Positions 1 through 12,468 of a stretch of 64,000 nucleotides of DNA are shown one piece after another. The DNA comes from Azadirachta indica (taxonomy: Eukaryota > Streptophyta > Magnoliopsida > Sapindales > Meliaceae). The DNA is taken from positions 10,310,350 through 10,374,349 of the forward strand of contig CM040452.1 of the NCBI GenBank assembly GCA_022749755.1. Direction: 5' to 3'. Both the position numbers and the translations under genes were made by a program. Every line of letters starts with the position of its first letter. Within the stretch, counting starts at the first letter, position 1. The notes below the pieces were generated by a model, which was not told the origin of the DNA, ran no database searches, and worked only from the letters and a program-made list of their open reading frames with translations.

Positions 1-128
1 TGCAGTGCCTTTTAATTTGAAAATGGAAAAGTTGAAAACATACGATTTTTTGGGCTAGAATTGTCAAATGCCAAAAGTATGCAAAAAATGATTTCAATTC
101 GATGTAGGCCACACGTCTTGTTACTTAG
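1..128 (+). repeat. Satellite monomer, partial (145-bp family)
   Basis: This is most of one monomer of the tandem repeat that forms the array at 41967-44952, in the same orientation. It ends exactly where an Athila LTR begins. The last five bases, CTTAG (124-128), reappear at 17384-17388, where the satellite resumes, so this piece and 17389 onward were once adjacent. Confidence 0.9.
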
Positions 129-1508
129 TGATGTGCAAATTTTAAATGCTGACAAGCGCACGAATCGTTAATAGCTGATGATAAGTTCACTTCGAGGTCG
201 ATCTCTCTTAGAATTGTAATATTTTAAATCTTTATTATTTCCTGTTAATTACTAATTTAAGCAAATATAAAATCGTAAACACTCTAATACAATCAAATGA
301 CAAAATCAGATTATTTCAGTTGAAGTGATTAATAAATTACAAAAACTTAAAATCTATAAAATTCCGTTGAATTCAATGAAATTAGATAGAATTTGGCTAG
401 TTATCTAATCTGATATTGAAATATTGATGAATTAAACAATAATTATGTAGTTTAAATTATTAGTTTTTCCGCTAAAGCTAGAGAATTCCAATGATCATAG
501 TACTTCTCACTTACAATTAATTAAATTTATCCTTGATATGAGGTTTCTACTTAATTAATTGTATTGTTATAAGGAAATTATTTAACCATTTAAATCAAAC
601 CAACTCAATAAATTCAATTTAAATACTTGTTCAAAAGAGCTTAATTAAGATAAGATGATGTTTCTAACACCTTAATTCTCAAATTAATTTCAATCACAAA
701 TCATAGATAGCAAATTTACAACAAATAATCAAAATTATACAGATCAATGAACAAGAAATAATCTCAACCTCTAATTAATTATATTTCACACAATATTCAA
801 TACTATTTCAATAGCAAAGCCAAACTCCCAAAATATATTTACACTTTCATTCTTAAATTCAAATATACGAATCTAATTACCAAAGTTTTAAACATATTTG
901 AAAAACAAACAAACTTAAAGAAAGCTTTCCTTTTTGAAGGTTTACCACCAAGCTTTGAATAAGATGATAATTCAGCCCAGTAAGAATGTCTTTCTCTTCA
1001 ATCCAACAATCCTCTCCCTCAAAAAAATGAAAAACTCGCTCTTTAGAAAAACCTATTATTCATCAAATTCTTCCCCAAATTCGTTCTCAGCCCCAGCAAC
1101 CCTCCAAAGTTATCCTTCTTACTCATTTTGTCAAAAACTTATTCAAAATTCACTCCCACATGTCAAGGAAAGTTTGTCTTTCAGTTGTCTTCTTTTCAGT
1201 TGGAGTTTTAACCCTTAAAACTTCAACATTTGCTTTTTTTTTGAAATGTAGGATTGTAAATCATTATGTCTAGTTTTCAAATTATTTTGTATCACCAAAA
1301 TACGAGAATTGAGGATAAAGTTACGTTAGAAAATATGAATTATGTTCACCAAATACAGTTTTTCCAGCATTTTAGGTTTGTTTTTGGGCTTTCTACAATT
1401 ATTCCTATAAGTAATAAAAAGAAGCTCAAAATAATAAAATTTTAAGATAAAATACATGAATAAAGGACATAAACATAACAAAATATTAGGACAAATATTG
1501 ATTAATCA
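129..1508 (-). repeat. Athila LTR (3' LTR of the composite element)
   Basis: This 1380-bp LTR begins TGATGTGCAAA and ends TTGATTAATCA, with TG...CA termini. It matches 8239-9624 almost throughout and 16328-17383 apart from a deletion there. It is preceded by the target duplication CTTAG. It is probably a recombinant of the left LTRs of A and B. The plus-strand reading frame near 934-1218 is antisense to the element and also occurs in the other LTR, so I do not treat it as a gene. Confidence 0.9.
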
Positions 1509-3240
1509 AATTCTCTAAAATCTAGACTTTGCTAGTCCTCGAGCAAAATTAAAATAAAAATAAAAATAAAAGACTCAACATACATGTGAAAATTCCTTTC
1601 TAGAGATGATTCCTTAAAATGTTAATGGTTTCAAAAGAATGCAACAAGATATAGGGTTAATCAATGACTTATCCAATTACCAACAATTTTTTTTTTCAAA
1701 AGTTATCCTCATGTGTTGTGTGTGATAGCCATAAATCAATTATCATCTCTCTTGTCATCCTTCACATTATCAGAATATAGCATGCAATGATGTTTCAACT
1801 CCAAACTTCACAAAGATGGTCACTCTTAAAGAAATATACTCGAAATTTACTTATCACTAAACCGTACGTAAAACAAGTATCAAGTTTAGATTTTTAATGG
1901 AAAACAAAGTTCACATACAAAATGGAGAATACGCTATTTCTAATGTAATGATCTGATCTCATGAACGAAATGCTAACAGAAGCGATTTTCCTGACAATGA
2001 ATGCAAACTAATCATATGAAACACAAGATCAACATAAAACTTTTCTTTTTTAAGTTGTAATGAGGCTATTGGGTAAGGTGAGGATAAGAATTGGCGGATA
2101 AAAGATAAAACAAAGCCATAAGAACTCAATAATATGTGCTCCTATCATGAAATTCTTATTTTTTTAGTTTTCTTTCATATTCTGCAACCACACATTTACA
2201 TTCACCTCTTTTTATTTTTCCTGTTTTTTTTTTAATCTCAAATTTCATTTTGTAGCCCCATTTTTTTTTTACTGCACTTTCATAATCAACCTTAGCATTT
2301 TCCCCCCCTTTTTTTTCGTAGTCCAATACATTGATAAAATATTATAACACCAAACACTACTTCAAGAAATAACAACCCCCAAACCTATTACGAGGCACGT
2401 ATCCTTCAACTGATTTATGGCTCAAAAAATAAAATAAAGATAAGGATATTGGATACTTGGCTATTGGGTTTGATTGTGATTGGTTTTACTAAAGAAAAAG
2501 AACATATTGAGGTTCAAAATGGTTACTAAGAAAAAATATATATTAGGTAGGCAAGAAAGGCGCAAACGATTCAAATAAGGCCTAAAATCACTTCTTATGT
2601 ATCATGCAATCAATATTACAATTAAAGCATGAATAATCAAGTTAATTAACCAAAACAAAGTATAATGAGATCATTTGAAAGAAAAGATGACAAGAAAATA
2701 TAGAATAGTGATAAACACTCAGAATAGAAGCTCTAAGGCTCAAAATCTCACAATTAAGGTTCTATGAGTCTACACTATCTTGCACATTATCCTCTAATCA
2801 TGTGATTTCATCAAATAAAGATTCAAATTGATCATGACATAAAATGCATATGTAGTAAAAGAATAAACAATGAAACGTAGTTCAAAAAATAATAATAATA
2901 ATAAAATCATGATTTCCCTTAATATCTCATCAATTCTAATTGACCATGTATAAATTGCATACTAGTCTCATATAAAGGAATCATCACAAAAATTCAAAAC
3001 AAAGAGAACAAAAGAAAAAAATATTGAAAATTTTTTTTTTAAACATTTTAGTTTTTATGACTATATAGTTCAAAACAAATACAAATATTAAAGCATACTT
3101 AGAACTTTCAAGTACACTAAAACCCTACCTCCAAACCTTTTATTCAAAACAAACTTTCAAGTACTATGTTTAAAATATAGTTTAAGTTAGGAAATTATTA
3201 AAAAAAAAAGACAAGTAAAAAAAAAGAGAAAAGGATAAGA
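1509..3240 (-). other. 3' noncoding region of Athila element A
   Basis: This AT-rich stretch lies between the 3' LTR and the end of pol, with many homopolymer runs and no sustained reading frame. The sequence next to the LTR is a decayed polypurine tract; the second copy at 21297-21310 keeps it better. A diverged copy of 1509-2840 recurs at 21297-22590, confirming that it is a standard part of this family. No other feature is visible. Confidence 0.75.
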
Positions 3241-3242
3241 TA

Positions 3243-3926
3243 CTACCAAACATGAATGGGTTGCCTCCCACCAAGCGCTTTCTTTAACGTCTTAGCAAGA
3301 CATCGCCTTTTCTTATTGAGGGTTGAACAATTCAATGCATTCAACCTCTCTCTTGTTTTGGACTCCTTCTAAATAAGGTTTCACATGATGTCCATTTACT
3401 TTTAATGTTGTTTGAGTTTTTGGATTCAACAATTCTACCACTCTATGAGGAAAGACTTGGACTATTGGAAATGGTCCACACTATTTTGACTTAACTTTCC
3501 TAAAAACAATTTAAGACGAGAGTTAAACAAAAGAACATTTATTCCAGAATAAAGAGATTTATGAATCAGGCCTTTGTCATGATAACGCTTAGAGTATTCT
3601 TTGTAAATTTTTGCATTCTCGTAGGCTTCATCCCGAATCTTTTTTAACTCATTAAGTTGAAGTAAACACTTCTCTCCTGCCATTTTTATGTCCATGTTTA
3701 GCTTCTTAATTGCGCAATATGCCTTGTGCTCAAGCTCTACGAGTAGGTGGCATGCCTTTCTAAAAATCAACTGATATGAGCTCATGCCAATTGGTGTCTT
3801 GTATGCTGTGCGATATGCCCACAACGCATCATTCAACTTAGCCGCCCAATCTTTCCTTGAAGGTCATACTTTCCTTTCCAAAATTCCCTTGATTTGGCGA
3901 TTGTTAACCTCAACTTGGCCTGAAGT
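3243..3926 (-). pseudogene. Integrase C-terminal part, element A
   Basis: On the minus strand, 3462-3836 encodes the integrase region that begins near [20 protein letters not shown], typical of Athila pol. The bases just upstream (about 3838-3926) encode a GQVEVNNR motif that carries the final catalytic Glu, in a shifted frame. The gene tail near 3250-3310 encodes the usual Athila ending KALGGRQP. It is broken by frameshifts and stops and continues the fused RNase H-integrase frame at 3927-4367. Confidence 0.8.
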
Positions 3927-4367
3927 TTATGGATGATATGGATTTGCCACCTTATGTGTAATGTTATAATTCTTCAATAACCCGTCAAAGAGTTTGTTAT
4001 AAAAATGACTTCCTCCATCACTGATTATGGCCCTTGGTGTTCCAAACTTGCTAAATATCACATCTTTCAAAAATTTCCCAACACAATTAGCATACCATGG
4101 TTCATGACCTAAAGAAAACAAGTGTTCATGAGGAAAAGTTTCAACAATCAGTTGTTTTTCTTCATGTTCATATATGTCAAAATCTGAAAATAACCTAGAA
4201 AGATGATCAGCAACAACATTTTCACTAGCTTTCTTATTCCTTATTTCTAGATCAAATTCTTGCAAAAGCAACACCCACCGAATTAGTCTTGGCTTCGTAT
4301 TTGGTTTTGTTAATAAATATTTCAATGCCGCATGATCCGAATACACAATGACTTTAGATTCTATCAA
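3927..4367 (-). pseudogene. RNase H tail fused to truncated integrase core, element A
   Basis: This 146-residue frame starts in RNase H ([11 protein letters not shown], then VVADHLSRL at about residues 51-59). Near residue 97 (about position 4076) it jumps in frame into the integrase core ([16 protein letters not shown], with the second catalytic Asp at about residue 117). The zinc-binding HHCC region and the first catalytic Asp, which should lie between, are missing. The product could not act as an integrase. The clean in-frame join suggests a deletion, possibly already present in the source RNA. Confidence 0.8.
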
Positions 4368-5570
4368 GTATTACCTAAATTTATCTAAAGCAAACACAAC
4401 AGCCAAAAACTCTTTTTCAGTGGTGGAATAATTTAGTTGGGTATCATTGAGTGTTCTACTAGCATAATAAATAACCTATAAACGCTTCTCTACTCTTCGC
4501 CCCAAAACAGTCCCTAGAGGATAATCAGATACATTACACATAATTTCGAAAGGTAACAACCAATTATGTGCCATGATAATAGGTGCTGATGTTAAATTTT
4601 CTTTCAAAGAATTGAATACGGCGAGACAATCATCATTAAAATCAAAAGAAACATATTTAGACAACAAATTACATAATGGACGATTTATTTTAAAAAAATC
4701 TTTAATAAATTGTTTATAAAATTCGGCATGTCCTAAAAAACTCTTAACTCCCTTAACTGAAGTAGGTGGTGGTAATTTAGCAATCAAATCAATTTTCATC
4801 TTATCAACTTCAATGCCTCTACTAGAAATAACATACCCTAGCACAATGCCTTGCTACACCATAAAATGACTTTTTTCCCAACTAAGTGTTAAATAACACT
4901 CAATGCATCTCTCAAGAACCAAAGTTAAGTTATGGAGACAATTATCAAACGAAGTTTCGAAAACTGAAAAATCATCCATAAATATCTCAATGAATTTCTC
5001 TACCATATCTGAAAAAATTGACATCATGCATCTTTGGAATGTTGCAGGAGCGTTGAATAAACAGAATGGCATCCTCCTAAAGGCAAATGTTTTAAATGGG
5101 CAAGTGAATGTTGTCTTTTCTTGATCCTCCGGTGCAATCAGCACTTGATAATAACCTGAAAGACCATCAAGAAAACAATAAAAATCATGACCTACCAATC
5201 TTTCCAACATCATATCAATAAATGGAAGTGGAAAATGATCTTCCTTTGCAGCTGAATTCAATTTTCTATAATCAATACATATTCTCCACCTGATAGTCAT
5301 CCTATGGCACCAACTCATTATTTTCATTCCTCACCACTGTAATGCCTGATTTTTTTGGTACAACATGAACCGGACTAACCCATTTACTATCAGAAATTGG
5401 ATAAATGACTCATACATCTAAGATTTTTAAAACCTCTTTCTTAACTACCTCTTGCAAATTAGGATTTAATCTCCTTTGGTCTTCTCTCGCAGGTTTGGCA
5501 TTATCCTCTAAAATAATTTTATGCATGCACATTGCAGGACTAATGCATTTAATGTCACTTATACTCCATC
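4368..5570 (-). pseudogene. Reverse transcriptase and connection/RNase H, element A
   Basis: Two minus-strand frames cover the domain. 4854-5327 has the RT fingers/palm (CIDYRKLNSA; FMDDFSVF with the catalytic Asp pair intact). 4476-4844 has the connection and RNase H start (LGYVISSRGIEVDK; FLGHAEFYKQFIKDF). The frame changes near 4850, and 5328-5570 carries the degraded linker from protease. The motifs are those of Athila RT. It lies between protease (5571-6788) and the RNase H tail, the usual gypsy order. Confidence 0.88.
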
Positions 5571-6788
5571 CTAAGCTTTCCTAAGTCGAATAAGCTCTCT
5601 TACAACTCTCTCTTCTTGGGTTTGGTTCAAAGTAGATGAAATGATTACAGGGTATGTATGCCTATCTTCTAAAAATATGTATTTAAGATGTCTAGGCAAT
5701 TCTTTAAACTCAATTTTAGGTGGAGTGATTTCTGCCCTTGGTAAGGATTTTGGTAGCTCTAAGGGTTTGCTAGGTTCTTTTGAAATTGCTTTAGCTTTAT
5801 CTAGCATCTCATGGTATCCCTTAGTCTTTTCTTCAAGTGTTTCTTCTACTCTCTCACCAACAAGTGCAACTTCAAACTTATCCTCCATTTCTCCCTGTAA
5901 ATAAGTGCTATAAACAAGAGAGTCTATACAATTAATAAAAGAACACTTATCTTTAGTAGAAATAGAAGGAATTGATAAAGAATCAAACACTTTAAATTGG
6001 ACAGTTTCTCCCAAGATTGTCATTGATAACCTCCCATTTTGGACATCGATAATTGTCTCAGTAGTTGTCATGAATGGTCTACCAAGAAGAATTGTATGCT
6101 CTTTGTCCTTTGAGGGTGTTCCTTCCATCTCCAAAACCACAAAGTCCACTGGTACAATGAGCTTGTCTACTTGCACCAACAAATCCTCAATTATTCCCTT
6201 TGGATATTTAACTGACCAATCCGCAAGTTGAAATGTCATAGTTGTAGGCTTAAGCTTCCCTAAACCTAGTTGCAAGTATATAGAGTATGGCATTAGATTA
6301 ATACTTGCTCCCAAGTCTAGCATGGCTTTAGCTATCTTCTTATCTCCCATAATTATGTTTATGTTGAAACTTCCAAGATCTTTCAATTTTGGAGGCAAAT
6401 TTTGTTGAAGCACTGCACTAGCAACTTCTGAGACCATGACTTTCTCATTCTTCTCATATCTTCTCTTTTTGGTGTTGAGTTCCTTGAAAAATTTTGCATA
6501 TGATGGTATATTCCTTATAACATCCAAAAGATGTAAGTTAATATCAACCTTAGAAAGCATCTCAAAAATCTCAGAAAATTGTTTATCTTGCTTATTTTCT
6601 CTTAAACGGTGCGGATAAGGAATTGGAGGCCTATAAGGCTCAGTTGCCTTATGGAGGGATGGAGTAGGAGCTGAATCCTTCTCTTCGCTCTTCTCGGAAT
6701 GCTTAGAAGGTTGGGGATCTTTAGCTTGTTCTTCTTTGGAATAGCTTTCCTTTTTGATGTCCTTGCATGTGTTCTGCAAGTTGCCCAA
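5571..6788 (-). CDS. Gag C-terminal/protease segment, element A (partial polyprotein)
   Basis: This is the longest open frame of the Athila copies (405 residues). Residues 1-50 are charged and low in complexity (gag tail). Residues 70-130 carry the conserved gag-protease linker (FFKELNTKKRRYEKNEK). The aspartic protease follows with active site MLDLGASINLMP (Asp at about residue 158); Athila protease uses DLGA in place of DTGA. Flap-like sequence and LLGRPFMTT follow near residues 230-245. The last 130 residues are the protease-RT spacer. The Met at 6788 is probably internal to the original polyprotein. The frame ends at a stop before RT. Confidence 0.82.
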   Translation of the reverse strand: MGNLQNTCKDIKKESYSKEEQAKDPQPSKHSEKSEEKDSAPTPSLHKATEPYRPPIPYPHRLRENKQDKQFSEIFEMLSKVDINLHLLDVIRNIPSYAKFFKELNTKKRRYEKNEKVMVSEVASAVLQQNLPPKLKDLGSFNINIIMGDKKIAKAMLDLGASINLMPYSIYLQLGLGKLKPTTMTFQLADWSVKYPKGIIEDLLVQVDKLIVPVDFVVLEMEGTPSKDKEHTILLGRPFMTTTETIIDVQNGRLSMTILGETVQFKVFDSLSIPSISTKDKCSFINCIDSLVYSTYLQGEMEDKFEVALVGERVEETLEEKTKGYHEMLDKAKAISKEPSKPLELPKSLPRAEITPPKIEFKELPRHLKYIFLEDRHTYPVIISSTLNQTQEERVVRELIRLRKA

Positions 6789-8089
6789 CTTGCATTTTTA
6801 CCCTCTTTATAGATGCTTATAAGGAATCCAACCTTTGACTATATCTCTCATGGTTTTCTTTACTGACTTGAATGAAGATGTTCAAGCTCTCCTCCAATGT
6901 TGGTCTTCTAGGTTGTTCAGGTGAGATGGCTTGGATTTGATGTTGAATTGGCCTTGAGTTTTGAGCATATATTGGATTGTTATTAGTCTTGGAAGAGAAA
7001 TTCGGATGATTTCTCCAACCTGAGTTATATGTGTTTGCAAAAGAATCATGTCTTGGCCTAGGTTGTTAAGACTCCATCAAATTAGCTTGTTCTTGTTCAC
7101 CACCTATGTAAGAATCACAAAGCAAAGAACAGTGTTAACATTATGTCCATAAATACCACAAATTCCACATATCTTATGAGTTGGCTGGTTATTAGTCGTA
7201 AGGAGTTTGACTTGCTTAGTCAATTCAGCAAGTTGCATTGCCATTTTATTGTTGGAACTTAAATCATGCACCCCAACTCTCCTTCCTCATGCACTCTTTT
7301 GCTGCGAATTAGCACCCAACATTTCATATAACTCATATGTCTTTTTTACGGCCTTTTCTCCCATGGCTCCACAGGCGGCATTATCAACCGAGTATTGACA
7401 TTGTTGCGTCAATCCATTATAGAAAATTTGGTTTTGTAGCTGCAGCAGAAAATGATGGTGAGGACATTGGATAAGAAGCATCTTGAATCTATCCCATGCT
7501 TCATGAAAAGACTCTTCCTCCATTTGAGAAAAAGTAGCAATTTTAGTCCTTAACTCAGTGGTCTTTTGGTGAGAGTAGAATTTTCCCACGAATTTGTTGT
7601 AAACCGCTTCCCATGTAGTTAAAAATGTTGGTGGAAGAGTCATTAACCAAGCTTTAGCTCTATCTTTCAGTGTATAGGGAAAACACCTCATCCTAAGTTG
7701 ATCCTCAGTTAATCCTGCAAAGAAAAAGTTTGCACTGTCGCATAAAAGTCTCTAATGAAAATCAAAGGGTCTTTGTTAGAAATTTCATAAAAAGAAGGCA
7801 ACATAAAATAATGAATGTTTTTTATCTCATAATTTCGTGCAGCATCCTCCAATTGTATGCAAGATGTAGAAGTGCTAACAGTCTTCCTTGCATACTCCTT
7901 CATGACCCTTTGTCTTTCGGCTACTTTCATTGTTTGGGGCTCCATGCTTGCTGTTTTCTCAACAATTTCTTCTTCTTGTTTAGTACATAATTGATGTCTT
8001 TCAACTAATTGTCTCAAGTTTTCCCTTATTCTTAAGATATTATCCTTTTTTTCTCCAAGATCTCCCCTTAGGGAATTGTCATCATGCAT
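6789..8089 (-). pseudogene. Gag, element A
   Basis: The minus strand encodes Athila gag. The likely start is the Met at 8089 (MHDDNSLRGDLGEKK), 126 bases after the primer-binding site. The first part (7709-8089) ends at a stop and frameshift. The core continues at 7287-7691 (PPTFLTTWEAVYNKFVGKFY; FHEAWDRFKMLLIQCPHH). A degraded zinc knuckle (CGICGIYGHN) lies near 7140-7190, followed by a Pro/Asn-rich tail to 6789. Gag packages element RNA into cytoplasmic particles. This copy is broken by at least one frameshift and several stops. Confidence 0.85.
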
Positions 8090-8214
8090 GTATCTAATAA
8101 AAGAAAAAAAAATTAAGCTATAAAGAAACAAAATAAAATAGCAATAAATGAAACACTCAAAACAAATATGAAAAATAGCAACAAAGAAAACAAATATAGA
8201 ATTTAAACACCAAT

Positions 8215-8232
8215 TCTCTGATAACGGTGCCA
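8215..8232 (-). promoter_or_regulatory. Primer-binding site, element A
   Basis: On the minus strand it reads TGGCACCGTTATCAGAGA, six bases inside the LTR. It is a mutated form of the tRNA-Asp-complementary site typical of Athila; compare the intact version at 62077-62094. Minus-strand DNA synthesis would start here. Confidence 0.8.
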
Positions 8233-8238
8233 TAAACT

Positions 8239-9624
8239 TGATGTGCAAATTTTAAATACTCGCAAGTGCACAAATCGTTAATATCTAACGATAAGTTTAC
8301 TCCGAGATCGATCTCTCGCGGAATTGTAATGGTTTAAATATTTATTATTTCCTGTTAATTATTAACTTAAGCAAACATAAAATCGTAAATACTTTAATGT
8401 AATCAAATGACAAATTTAGATTATTTCAATTGAATTAATTAAATAGCTAAATTACAAGAACTTGAAATCTATAAAATTCTGTTGAATTCAATGAAATTAG
8501 ATGGAGTTTGGCTAGTTATCTAATTTAGTATTGAAATATTGGTGAATTAACCAACCATTATATAATTTAAATTATTAATTTTTCCACTAAAACTAGAGAA
8601 TTCCAATGATCATGGCAATTCTCACTTACAATTAATTAAATATATCCTTGATATGAGACTTAGACTTAATTAATTGTGTTGTTATAAGGAAATTATTTAA
8701 CCATTTAAATCAAACCAACTCAATGGATTCAATTTAAATACTTATTCAAAAGAGCTTAATTAAGATAAGATGATGTTTTTAACACCTTAATTCTCAAATT
8801 AATTTCAATCACAAATCATAGATAGCAAATTTACAACAAATAATCAAAATTATACAGATCAATGAACAAGAAATAATCTCAACCTTTAATTAATCATATT
8901 TCACACAATATTCAATACTATTTCAATAGTAAAGCCAAACTCCTAAAATATGTTTACACTTCCTTTCTTAAATTCAAATATACGAATCTAATTATAAAAG
9001 TTCTAAACATATTTGAAAAACAAACAAACTTAAAGAAAGCTTTCCTTTTTAAAGGTTCACCACCAAAATTTTGAAGAAGATGATAATTCAGCCCAGCGAA
9101 AATGTCCTTCTCTTCAATTCAGCAATCCTTTCCCTCAAAAAAAAGAGAAACTCACTCTTTAGAAAACCCTATTATTCATCAAATTCTTCCCCAAATTCGT
9201 TCTCAGCCCCAGCAGCCTTTCAAAGTCATCCCTCTTACTCATTTTGTCAACAACTTATTCAAAATTTACTCCCACATGTCAAGGAAAGTTTGTCTCCCAG
9301 TTGTCTTCTTTCCAGCTGGAGTTTTGGGCATTAAAACTTCAACATTTGCTTTCTTTTTGAAATGTAGGTTGTAAATCATTATGTCTAGTTTTCAAATTAT
9401 TTTTGTATCACCCAAATACAAGTATTGAGGATAAAGTTACGCTAGAAAATATGAATTATGTTCAACAAATACAGGTTTTCCAGCATCTTAGGTTTGTTTT
9501 TGGGCTTTCTACAATAATTCCTATAAATAATAAAAAGAAGCTTAAAGTAATAAAATTTTAAGATAAAATATATGAATAAAGGATATAAACATAACAAAAT
9601 ATTAGGACAAATATTAATTTATCA
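8239..9624 (-). repeat. Athila LTR (5' LTR of element A)
   Basis: This 1386-bp LTR begins TGATGTGCAAA and ends AATTTATCA, and aligns with 129-1508 over its whole length. It is followed immediately by B's RNase H sequence at 9625, which marks A's insertion point in B. The target duplication on A's other side is gone with the deleted segment. Confidence 0.9.
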
Positions 9625-10634
9625 ATCCTACTAAGTATGACCTAAATTTGTCTAATGCAAACACAACAGCCAAAAACTCTTTTTTAGTGGTGGAATAATT
9701 TAGTTGGGCATCATTGAGTGTTCTACTAGTATAATAAATAACATGCAAATGCTTCTCTACTCTCTACCCCAAAACAGCCTCTATAACATAATCGGATGCA
9801 TCACACATAATCTCGAAAGGTAACAACCAATTAGGTGCCATGATAATAGGTGCTAATGTTAATTTTTCTTTCAAAGAATTGAAGACGGCAAGGCAATCAT
9901 CATTAAAATCAAAAGGAACATATCTAGACAACAAATTACATAATGGACGACTTATTTTAGAGAAATCTTTAATAAATCGTCTATAAAAACCTGCACGTCT
10001 TAAAAAACTCCTAATTCCGTTAACTGAAGTAGGTGGTGATAATTTAGCAATCAAATCAATTTTCGCCTTATTAACTTTAATGCCTCTACTAGAAATAACA
10101 TGCCCTAACACAATGCCTTATTGCACTATAAATGACTTTTTCCCTAACTAAGTGTCAAATTACACTCAATGCATCTCTCAAGAACCAAAGTCAAGTTATG
10201 AAGACAATCATCAAATGAAGTTTCGAAAACTGAAAAATCATCCATAAATACCTCAATGAATTTCTCCACTATATCCGAAAAAATTGACATCATGCATCTT
10301 TGGAATGTTGCAGGAGCATTGCATAAACTGAATGGCATCCTCGTAAAGGCAAATGTTTTAAATGGGCAAGTGAATGTTGTCTTCTCTTGATCCTCCGGTG
10401 CAATTGGCACTTGATAATAACCTGAAAGACCATCAAGAAAACAATAAAAATCATGCCTTGCCAATCTTGCCAACATCATATCAATAAATGAAAGTGGAAA
10501 ATGATCTTTCTTTATAGCTGAATTTAACTTTCTGTAATCAATGGACATTCTCCATCCGATGGTCATCCTAGTAAGTACAAATTCATTATTTTCATTCTTC
10601 ACAACTGTAATGCCTGATTTTTTTGGTACAACAT
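9625..10634 (-). pseudogene. Reverse transcriptase and RNase H, element B
   Basis: Minus-strand frames at 10144-10656 and 9764-10111 correspond to A's RT and connection regions. They include the catalytic FMDDFSVF and SRGIKVNKAKIDLIAKL. Some positions keep the ancestral residue that A has lost (GFYRRFIKDF). The sequence is cut at 9624 by A's LTR and at 10634 by the 1.16-kb insertion. B's integrase and 3' noncoding region are absent from the window. Confidence 0.87.
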
Positions 10635-11791
10635 TGATAAGAATGCAGAATGTCATATTTTTCTCCCTTAATTTTTTAGTTCTTTATGTTTATTTAGTTC
10701 TTAAATATACTCATTATTCTCATATTTTGATTCAGGATGCAAATAAAGACATTAAGTTCAAAACGAAGCTAATTGCAGAATTTTGGACAGTTTCAACATA
10801 GCTTCGTAATATGGGCATAACTTTCTCATCCAAGCTCAAATTGAGATGATTCAAGATGCTGTAGAGCGTCAAGAAAAGGGTCTACAATTTTTATGTTTTG
10901 AGTTTTGAGAGATTCTGGCTGCATCAAGGACGAATTTGGGCTTGAAATTGCTCTACCTGTGTGGTTGACACTCTGGAATGTTCCTCGACCTACAATTTTA
11001 ATACATGGATTTAATGCGGTTTATTTTTGGAAGTTTTCAGATCTTTACATTAAGATTTTATTTTGTTTTTAATATTTTTTCTTAATTAGTCAGATTTGAA
11101 TATTTTTATTTTAGGAGATTTGGTAGAATTTTCTAGAAAATGAACTTTGTGTTTAAAAAGGAGGAGAAATCATGAGACAGGGAACCCTTTCTCTTCCTCT
11201 CTTCTCTTCTCTAATTTTTCTTTCAAATTGTTATCATGGCCCCGCGTAGTTAAACTTTTATAATTGCTAGAAGGAAACGGAAGCCTCGGAATTAATAAAA
11301 CTGTGAGATTTAATTTGATTTCTTATTGTTTAATTTATGCTTGAATAACAAATATTCTTCTAAGCCTATTTTCATGATTGTTTCATTTAATTACTAGGAG
11401 GCATACTAGTTTATTATTCGTTGCAATCTAGCGTCAAGTCAGATATCAAATCCATAATTGTTTGATTCCTCTGATTGGTGAAGCAACTAGAATTTAATGA
11501 TTTGCTGCGTCAGAAATTGTTAGATCTTAGGAAGAATGTCCAACTAAACTAAATGCAACCGCTTGTGCTTGCGATGTTTAGATTAATTGATCTCTCTAAT
11601 TCTTAAAGTTGCTACTAAAAAACCTTTAGGACTTTTCTTGGGTTATTTAGTAGTTAGGGTTGATTAGATCGCTTATTTTCTAATTAACTACAACTAAGAA
11701 GAGATAGGAAAAATAGCTCCAACAGTGAATATTCAGAGTGTAAATTGATATATTCCAATATCGATGATTAGTTGTAAAATTCCGATGGCGG
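10635..11791. mobile_element. Unidentified 1.16-kb insertion, possibly a solo LTR
   Basis: A's uninterrupted sequence at about 5350 shows that this block was inserted into B's RT gene. It starts TGATAAGAATGC; flanking pentamers AACAT (10630-10634) and AAGAT (11792-11796) may be a mutated target duplication. It has no long reading frame. A pyrimidine-rich CTCTTCCTC tract near 11190-11215 and the general composition resemble a large plant LTR. The right end lacks a CA terminus, so the class is unresolved. Confidence 0.55.
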
Positions 11792-11796
11792 AAGAT

Positions 11797-12463
11797 GAAC
11801 TGGACTAATCCATTTACTATTGGAAATTGGGTAAATGACTCCTACGTCTAAGAGTTTTAAAACCTCTTTTTTGACTACCTCTTGCAAATTAGGATTTAAT
11901 TTCCTTTGGGCATCTCTCGCAAGTTTACCATTATCCTCTAAAATAATTTTATGCATGCACATTGTAGGACTAATGCGTTTAATGTCACTTATACTCCATC
12001 CTATAGCTTTATTAAGTTGGCTAAACTCTCTTACAACTCTCTCTTCTTGGGTTTGGGTCAAAGTAGATGAAATGATTACAGGATATGTATCCCCATCTTC
12101 CAAAAATATGTATTTAAGACGTTTAGGCAATTCTTGAAACTCAATTTTAGGTGAAGTGATTTCTGCCCTTGGTAAAGATTTTGGTAGCTCTAAGGGTTTG
12201 CAAGGTTTTTCTGAAATTGGTTTGGCTTTATCTAGCATCTCATGATATCTCTTAGTCTCTTCTTCAAGTGTTTCTTCTACTCTTTCACCAACAAGTGCAA
12301 CTTCAAGCTTATCCTCCATTTCTTCCTGCAAATAAGTGCTATAAACAAGTGAGTCTATACAATCAATAAGAAAACACTCATCTTTAGTAGAAAATAGAAA
12401 GAATTGATAAAGAATCAAACACTTTAAATTAGACAGTTTCTCCCAAGACCGTCATTGATAACC
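11797..12463 (-). pseudogene. Protease-RT spacer and RT N-terminus, element B
   Basis: The minus-strand frame 11768-12418 (its first bases lie in the insertion) matches the end of A's 5571-6788 frame and continues into the RT N-terminus. It includes the conserved KYIFLEDGDTYPVIISS and LNPNLQEVVKKEVLKLLDVG stretches. Its open state across the spacer-RT join helps to place the stop that interrupts A there. The solo LTR at 12469 interrupts it upstream. Confidence 0.83.
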
Positions 12464-12468
12464 TCCCA

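Noticed and set aside
934..1218. 94-codon ORF, with a similar one at 9071-9334
   Set aside because: Both lie at the same place in Athila LTR copies, antisense to the element, and differ by frameshifts. They are repeated LTR sequence, not a gene.
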